From: Siphonodentalium dalli | Taxonomy: Eukaryota; Mollusca; Scaphopoda; Gadilida; Siphonodentaliidae | Length of the DNA: 64,000 nucleotides | Reading direction: 5' to 3' | Assembly: GCA_032622095.1 (NCBI GenBank) | Contig: CP136069.1 | Coordinates: 65,371,319-65,435,318 of the forward strand | In this document: positions 57,858 to 64,000 of the stretch, one piece after another | How the letters are laid out: each line of letters opens with the position of its first letter | How positions within the stretch are numbered: the first letter of the stretch is position 1 | Made by a program: the position numbers and the translations under genes | The notes under the pieces: generated by a model | The model's input: only the letters and a program-made list of their open reading frames with translations | Told to the model about the DNA's origin: nothing | The model's database searches: none

Positions 57858-59180
57858 TCTCCTATATATTTTGAGACTTCCGTATATGTGTATATATATA
57901 TGTGTGTATGTGGGTACTTCATAGAATCGAAAACGGCTGCGCGGATCGAGCTCAAATTTCGTATATAAGTGTAAAAAACCACGGGGATCGTCGACGTCGC
58001 ATTTTGGACGAGCTCTCAACACTCATTCTCCACTCCCAATCATCAATATCACCGCAAACACGGCGGGGGTTAATCGGGTTGATATTCGCTCGCGATCCAA
58101 GAGGCATAACTCTACAATTTTGTTTATCTGTATATGTATATTTTTATATCCATATTCACTTCAAACTGCTAAACCCGTTGAGCCAAAACTTGCTAATACC
58201 TTCCAAAATAAAGAATTAACATTTTCTCATATATACATTTCTTGTTACGGTTGAAAATCTTAGTCTATTTTCGATACATTCATATAAACAAGCTTTAAAC
58301 TTACACCCCTCAATTCGTGCTAACTCACGCAGCTTATCTCGCTGCTCAAAATTCAGTAAATACGAGGCTGTGCGATACGTCCCCGAATCGGGACTTCCAC
58401 TGCCTTCTCCTTTGACCATCTCGTAAAGGTGGGGGTCACTCCCAAGCCGTGAATGCCAACAACAACGACATTGTTGGCGAGAAAATAATTAGTTCAAATT
58501 ACTAAATCCACACAATGCTAATTTTCTCTTTACGGCAATGTGAGAATCTTCGGGCGAGAATTTCCGGGTGGCCACCAAGCCGTGAATGCCAACAACAACG
58601 ACATCGTTGGCATACCTCTTTTAGCGACGGGTATTATAATTCCTCTTGATTAAAAAGACAGAATTAACTCATTAAAAAATGCGTGTTGTGTGATTCTTAT
58701 GTCTGTCGTTTTTTCGTGTGGCCACCAAGCCGTGAATGCCAACAACACCGACATCGTTGGCATACCTCTTTTAGGGACGGGTATCATAATTCCTCTTGAT
58801 TAAAAAGACAGAATTAACTCATTAAAAAATGCGTGTTGTGTGATTCTTATGTCTGTCGTTCCTAGGAACGGGGGAATTTTTCATCGGGTCAGTTTTTAAA
58901 TCATACCTCTTTTAGGGACGGGTACTGCGTGTTGTGTGATTCTTATGTCTTCTTCACCTTAATCGGGTAAAATAAAGTATAATCGGGTAAAATATTGAAA
59001 AACCAAAAATTAAATTAAAAAATTAATCGAATGCACAATTAACTCATGTTATAAACACAAAATTAATATTAACTCATTGAAAAAAAAATTAAATTAAAAA
59101 ATTCATTAAAAAATTCATTAAAAAACTTTAAAATTGTCATGTTTCTGACGAACGCCGCCAGTGGCGGGCTAACCTGCTAG
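57858..59180 (+). mobile_element. Helitron-like element, family B unit 1
   Basis: It starts TCTCCTATATATTTTGAGAC and ends with the hairpin CCGCCAGTGGCGG, GCTAACCTG and CTAG. It abuts the preceding CTAG and the following TC directly. Internally it has a roughly 150-bp tandem segment (58569-58860) with TGCCAACAACAACGACATCG. Confidence 0.7.
58565..58865 (+). repeat. Two tandem units of about 150 bp inside family B unit 1
   Basis: GTGGCCACCAAGCCGTGAAT to TTATGTCTGTCGTT is repeated at about 58569 and 58719 with few changes; a third partial unit lies near 58440. Confidence 0.8.
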
Positions 59181-61018
59181 TCTTCTATACTATATATTTT
59201 GATACTTCCGTATATATATGTGTGTGTGTGGGGGGGGGGGGGAGGTAGTTCATAGAATCAGAAACGGCTGGTCGGATTGAGCTCAAACTTCCTATATAAG
59301 GGTAAAATCACACGGACACCGTCGGCGTCGCGTTTTGGAGAAGCTCAGAGCACCAGTTCTCCAATCTCAATCACAAAAAAAACGGCACTGCGGTAGTTAA
59401 TCAAGTGATAATTTAATGAGCGTTTGTTTTTGACGCATTGCTATAAAGAGCGTCTGTTTACCATTCAACGTTATTAGCATCTGCAGAGAGATATACGGGA
59501 ACAATACTTTTGAGTGGTTAGCTATGCGGGGAGATTTATTGGATGCCATAGTACTCTTACAACATCATTGTTTTAGTATGTATGACACTTAGGTCAGGGC
59601 TTAGGGGGGGTAGTTAGTGTGGATATAGGCATAATGCTTCTCAGAAATCCCGGTTACAAACCAACACACACAATTTCGTCTTTTGCATCAGATACCAAAA
59701 CCTCAACCGATCGGGACGAAACTTGGTACGTGAGTGTAGTTTGAACAGGTGGTCGTCGTTGTCGTATTGGCGAGCCCGTGCGACGCCAGTGCAGCGCATG
59801 CTCAGACGAGATCTCGGAAACGGGTGGAGCTATTGACTTGAAATTTGGTATGTGAGTTTTATCGGGTCGCCGAGCCCGTGCGACGCCAGCTTCGCGCATG
59901 CGCAGACCAGATCTCGGAAACGGGTGGAGCTATCGACTTGAATTGGTTTTTGAATAGCCCGGACAACGTCGGGCTCAACAATTTTTCACCGGGTCAGTTC
60001 TTTCCGCCCGATGCACCTGAAATCTTTTAGGGACGGGTACCATAATTTCTCTTGATTAAAAAGGCACAATTAACTCGTTGAAAAGCCAAAAAAATATATA
60101 TTTTGAGACTTCCGTATATATATATATGTATATATATGTGTGTATATGTGTGGGTACTTCATATAATCGAAAACGCGTGGACGGATTGAGCTCAAATTTC
60201 GAATATAAGTGTAAAATCCCACGGACACCGGCGTCGTCGCGTTTTGGAGAAGCTCAGAGCACCGTTTCTCCCTTCCCAATCATCAAAATCACCGCAATCG
60301 GCACTTCGGGGTTAATAGCGTTGATATATAAAGAGCGTTCGTTTTCCGCAGTGTCTATATAAAGAGCGTCGTTTTCGCTATCTACTTATCTGTATGACGG
60401 GAGTCGCTCGAAATATTATGCAGAGAGATTTCACGACGGAAAGCGTTTGTTTATTTCACGACGGAAAGCGTTTGTTTTCAATTCGCTATCTACTTATCTG
60501 TATGACGGGAGTCGCTCGAAATATTATGCAGAGAGATTTCACGACGGAATGCGTTTGTTTATTTCACGACGGAAAGCGTTTGTTTTCAATTCAATGCAAT
60601 GTTATCGCTCGAAATACGACATTAGGACGGGTACGGCAGACTCGAAATATTATGCAGAGAGATTTCACGACGGGAAGCGTTTGTTTTCAATTCAATGCAA
60701 TGTTATCGCAGAGATATTTCACGACGGGAAGCGTTTGTTTTCAATGCAATGCAATGTTATCGCTGCTCAATGGACACGGACAGGTTAAATAACGGGGAAG
60801 TTTAGGACGGGTACCAAGAATTAACTCATTGAAAAACAAAGAATGCGTTGTCTGTCGTTCCTAGGAAGGGGGGATTTCAAAAAATTAAAAAAAACATAAA
60901 TTAAATTAAAAAAACATTAAATTAATATTTTATTTAAAAAAAATATAAATAAAAACAAAATAATTAAAAAAATGTCATGTTTCGGACAAACGCCGCCGGT
61001 GGCGGGCTAACATGCTAG
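59181..61018 (+). mobile_element. Helitron-like element, family B unit 2
   Basis: It starts TCTTCTATACTATATATTTT and ends CGCCGCCGGTGGCGGGCTAA, CATG, CTAG. It is joined head to tail with units 1 and 3 without intervening bases. A further 5'-end-like sequence at about 60091 suggests another copy nested inside. It includes the minisatellite at 60369-60778. Confidence 0.7.
60369..60778 (+). repeat. Compound minisatellite built on TTTCACGACGGAAAGCGTTT
   Basis: Short units with TTTCACGACGG(A/G)AAGCGTT alternate with larger repeated blocks (CTATCTACTTATCTGTATGA occurs at 60380 and 60487; AATTCAATGCAATGTTATCG at 60588 and 60691). The open frames of 113 and 132 codons across it are repeat translations. 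Confidence 0.8.
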
Positions 61019-61462
61019 TCTATACTATATATTTTGAGACTTCGTATATATATATGTACTTCATAGAATCGAAAACGGTTCGCTCGATTGAGTTCAAACT
61101 TCCCATCTAAATGTAAAATACCACGGTAATCGTCGTCGCGGCGTTTTGGAGAAGCTCAGAGCACGCGTTCTCTACTCTCAAAATCACCGCAAAGGCACGG
61201 CGGGGGTTAATCAAGTGATTATTTAATGAGCGTTTGTTTTTTACGCATCGCTATAAAGAGCGTCTGTTTGCCATTCAACGTTATTTGCATCTGCAGAGAG
61301 ATATACGGAACATACATTAAATTTAAAAAACATTTGTTTCTGACCAACCCTGCGAGCACGGATGGCGCGCTTTGTTTTTACAGTATATAGTTATATACCG
61401 AAATCATAGCATCAGATTTCTCCCCAGATATACCGTTATAAAGCTACTGGAATCTGCCAATC
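61019..61462 (+). mobile_element. Helitron-like element, family B unit 3, 5' part
   Basis: It starts TCTATACTATATATTTTGAG immediately after the CTAG of unit 2. No 3' terminus is seen. It appears to be interrupted at 61463 by another family B 5' end. Confidence 0.6.
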
Positions 61463-61515
61463 TACTATATAATTTGAGACTTCCGTATATATATATGTGT
61501 GTATATGTGTGTATA

Positions 61516-61560
<45 letters not shown>
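61463..61560 (+). mobile_element. Helitron-like family B unit 4, 5' fragment with (TA)n
   Basis: TCTACTATATAATTTGAGAC follows an A, and a (TATG)n/(TA)n run extends to about 61558. The fragment then gives way to the 3' flank of the Penelope-like element. Confidence 0.55.
61523..61558 (+). repeat. (TA)n microsatellite
   Basis: About 18 TA dinucleotides after a TG/TA-rich lead. Confidence 0.95.
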
Positions 61561-61561
<1 letters not shown>

Positions 61562-61737
61562 GAAAGTGTGGAGGGCGCTGGCACAGGTCGGTTATCCGAT
61601 TTCTTATGTAATTATTTCTATGGAACTAGCTAAATTTTGTTAGGTTGTGTCGGAAATTGACATAAAATATTGTGTTGAGCACAAACAAAGGATAATGATG
61701 TTGAAATTGCTAAAAAGCTAATTGAACTGCGTGTTAA
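61561..61737 (-). other. 3' flank / 3' UTR of the Penelope-like element
   Basis: About 180 bp between the stop codon and the (TA)n tract. No pseudo-LTR match can be judged because the element's 5' end is outside the window. Confidence 0.5.
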
Positions 61738-63999
61738 TCAAGGTCTGAGTCTAGATCGAACGAGCATATCTCTCAAACTGGGATTTTTCTTGTAGGCAAT
61801 AATAACCCGTTTGTCGAGAGGCTCGGTCAATTTAGTGTTTAATAATGCAAAGTTTTTTCTGAAAATGTTTGCGATTTCAACATTTCTACGATTGTAGATC
61901 AGAGGAAAGCACAAGAAATTTCGAGAAACACCTTTGTAGTGAATGTTAAGTCCGAACGGAAGATATGTTTTAAGTACGCCCATCCAATGATTTTCGCGTT
62001 CTAGGCGTATTGAATCGGTTTGGTCTTCGTCGGCTAGAATTGGTGTCTGTTCTATTGGCTGAAAGCTGAAATGGGATTTAATGTCATGATTAGATGAGTT
62101 GAAATGATCGGAAATTTGCATGTCGAGTTTTTTGCGAACACTGGAAAGATGATTAGACATTCTAACTTTGAGAGAGGTTTTTGTTTGTCCAACATATTGT
62201 ATACGGCATCTTTTGCATGTGATTAAGTAAATTACATTTTTAGAATAACAATTAAGTTCGCTATGCATTTGATACGATATGCGTGTTTGTTCGCTGGTGA
62301 AAGTGTTACTAGTATTGATATATCCTATTGTATTGATGTAACATCGTTTTTTGTGACAAAATGAGGCTGAACCATAACCCAACACCGGTCGATTGTGCCG
62401 TATCCTTGTTGGCTCAGTCGATGTTGGGTCATGGCGTAACGATTCCAATTCTCTGAGAGTTTCGGACTTTACTTGGCGCAGTAATCTACTAGAGTAGCCG
62501 CGCGGTCGTAAAGCCTGGAACAGCACTGAACAAGCTTGATTTAGGTCGCTTCTGTTCGTGCAGTTCCGGTGGTATCGAATGATTTGAGATTTAATCAATC
62601 CATTGAACAGTTTTGGCGGATGGAAAGATTTACGATGAAGAAGCTGGTGAGAGTCCGTTGGTTTCGTAAAAAGTTTTGTATCTAAAATGTTGCATGATGT
62701 AAATTGTGGGCCCTTAAATATTGTTAAATCAAGGAAATCAATGCTGGTTTGCGATATTGATTCTTTGAGTTTGATTGATTCGTCATGACTGTTCAAGATG
62801 TCCAAGAACACCCTAAACTCATCCAGACCATGAGTCCAAATGATAAATATGTCGTCCAAGAATCTGTAATAGGCTAATGGTTGTTTATCAGATTTGGCTA
62901 AGGCGCCTTTCTCCCACTCTGCAACAAAAATTGAGGCAAAATTAGGACTAAACTTCTTGCCCATACTGCAGCCGGAGACCTGTAAATAATATCGTCCATT
63001 AAATTCAAAGTCATTCCCTTTAAGAGAAAGTTCTAATAATTGAAGTAGTTCATCTCCAGGTCTATGAGGATCATGGTGGAAATCAAATGCATTCTTAATT
63101 GACTTTAATCCGGCATCGATTCCAATATTTGTATACATAGATTCCACGTCGAGACTAATTAGGTAAGCAGAAGATGGAACTTCAATTTTCGACAATTTAA
63201 TGAGGAAGTCCTCCGTGTCTTTTAGATAGCTCGGATGGCGGGTAGCAATTGGTTTCAAATAGAAATCAATAAACTCCGAAATGTGGTACGACTCCGAAGC
63301 CACGTCGCTGATGATGGGGCGACCGGGTGGTGTGTATGGATTAGTCCAACAGCTCAAAGGTTTGTGTATTTTAGGTAGCAAATAAAATGTCCTATTATTG
63401 GATTCAGGTTTTGCAATTAGATACTGAACATGTTTTTTCTTTAAAACGTCCTGGTCCAGCAAGCTTTTGAGAATGAGATTGAATTTTAAAACATTGGATT
63501 TCCAAATTGGCTCATCCAATGGTTTGTAATATTTAGTGTTGCTTAATTGGCGCGTCGCTTCTAGAATGTAATTTTCTTTAGACATGATGACGAGCGAGCT
63601 GCCTTTGTCACAAGGTTTGATTACAATGTTTTTATTGCTGCGAAGAGTTTTTAGTGCAGTTCTTTCAACTTTAGTGAGGTTATCCTCGTTGTGAAATTTT
63701 GGTAAATTTGTGATGTCGGTTTTGACTAAGCCAGCGACCTCGGGAATGGAGTGGTCAATCTGGCGATCAGAGGGGGTCCATATCGAAGGTTCTTTAAATT
63801 GATCTTTTAAACCTGTCGAATTGCGAAAGAAATCAGCCATAGCTGTTACTTCCCTAAATTGCATGCTTGCTGGACCGCCGTTCATTTCCATGGCATACAT
63901 AGAGTCTGGTAAAACCAATGTTCCATCCTCCGTCTCAACAACATGTGGTGTTTCTTTGAGATCGGGTGGGGTAGGAACAAAGGTTAGACCATACCTAAG
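61738..63999 (-). CDS. Penelope-like element polyprotein (reverse transcriptase + GIY-YIG endonuclease), cut by window edge
   Basis: One uninterrupted frame of 753 codons reaches the right edge, so the start lies outside. Positions here are counted from the TTG at 63918. The 27 codons before it include LRYGLTFVPTPPDL, typical of the N-terminal region of these elements. NIVIKPCDKGSSLV (98-111), FYLLPKIHKP (178-187) and LISLDVESMYTNI (253-265, motif A Asp 257) follow. Then come GCSMGKKFSPNFASIFVAEW (316-335) and YYRFLDDIFIIW (350-361, catalytic Asp 355/356). After a Cys-rich linker (Cys 521, 526, 557, 568, 571) the endonuclease has VIYLITC...YVGQT (562-579), Arg 586 and a Glu near 640-642. It copies RNA at nicked DNA. 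A Neptune-type affiliation is possible but needs a tree. The only intact transposon ORF in the window. Confidence 0.9.
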   Translation of the reverse strand, partial: LRYGLTFVPTPPDLKETPHVVETEDGTLVLPDSMYAMEMNGGPASMQFREVTAMADFFRNSTGLKDQFKEPSIWTPSDRQIDHSIPEVAGLVKTDITNLPKFHNEDNLTKVERTALKTLRSNKNIVIKPCDKGSSLVIMSKENYILEATRQLSNTKYYKPLDEPIWKSNVLKFNLILKSLLDQDVLKKKHVQYLIAKPESNNRTFYLLPKIHKPLSCWTNPYTPPGRPIISDVASESYHISEFIDFYLKPIATRHPSYLKDTEDFLIKLSKIEVPSSAYLISLDVESMYTNIGIDAGLKSIKNAFDFHHDPHRPGDELLQLLELSLKGNDFEFNGRYYLQVSGCSMGKKFSPNFASIFVAEWEKGALAKSDKQPLAYYRFLDDIFIIWTHGLDEFRVFLDILNSHDESIKLKESISQTSIDFLDLTIFKGPQFTSCNILDTKLFTKPTDSHQLLHRKSFHPPKLFNGLIKSQIIRYHRNCTNRSDLNQACSVLFQALRPRGYSSRLLRQVKSETLRELESLRHDPTSTEPTRIRHNRPVLGYGSASFCHKKRCYINTIGYINTSNTFTSEQTRISYQMHSELNCYSKNVIYLITCKRCRIQYVGQTKTSLKVRMSNHLSSVRKKLDMQISDHFNSSNHDIKSHFSFQPIEQTPILADEDQTDSIRLERENHWMGVLKTYLPFGLNIHYKGVSRNFLCFPLIYNRRNVEIANIFRKNFALLNTKLTEPLDKRVIIAYKKNPSLRDMLVRSRLRP

Positions 64000-64000
64000 T

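Noticed and set aside
60394-60792. 132-codon gene
   Set aside because: Translation of a compound minisatellite; periodic peptide with overlapping open alternative frames.

Overview
This is a eukaryotic window, almost certainly from an invertebrate animal with an AT-rich, repeat-dense genome. The evidence is spliced exons with GT-AG borders, a secreted thrombospondin type 1 repeat (TSR) protein, a TTC38-like exon, Penelope-like and non-LTR retrotransposons, Helitron-like elements and many fold-back MITEs. I cannot name the species. A marine invertebrate is a guess from the repeat mix. A 100-N assembly gap lies at 18173-18272.

Layout. 1-3.2 kb: intergenic DNA with two MITE-type elements. 3.2-9.05 kb: a tandem array of about 333-bp units, each with a tRNA-like pol III promoter on the minus strand, split by a 3.2-kb non-autonomous Helitron (4486-7709). 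9-16.8 kb: mostly intergenic, with a MITE and the wreck of a non-LTR retrotransposon with a restriction-like endonuclease (13.3-14.7 kb, minus). 16.8-18.2 kb: a second Helitron copy running into the gap. 18.27-23.66 kb: a 2.4-kb-arm inverted duplication carrying a dead APE-type LINE on both arms, with a 0.5-kb spacer.

24.9-42.5 kb (plus): the main gene, a predicted secreted TSR protein. It has a TATA box at 24900, a signal peptide split over exons 1-2, a 24-nt micro-exon, a poly-Ser stretch and three TSR or TSR-like exons. Every intron is phase 1, so every internal exon is a multiple of three. Its introns are packed with MITEs, and one MITE sits on the exon 7 splice donor. 46.5-52.9 kb: two divergently oriented Helitron copies flank about 590 bp that hold a TTC38-like exon (minus) and a possible further exon of the TSR gene (plus). 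53-57.5 kb: palindromes and short repeats. 57.5-61.6 kb: a head-to-tail concatemer of a second Helitron-like family. 61.7-64 kb: an intact Penelope-like reverse transcriptase/GIY-YIG ORF (minus), cut by the window edge.

Two host genes are supported: the TSR gene in some detail and TTC38 by one exon. Nearly everything else is mobile DNA, and the nesting order of the elements can often be read directly from the sequence.
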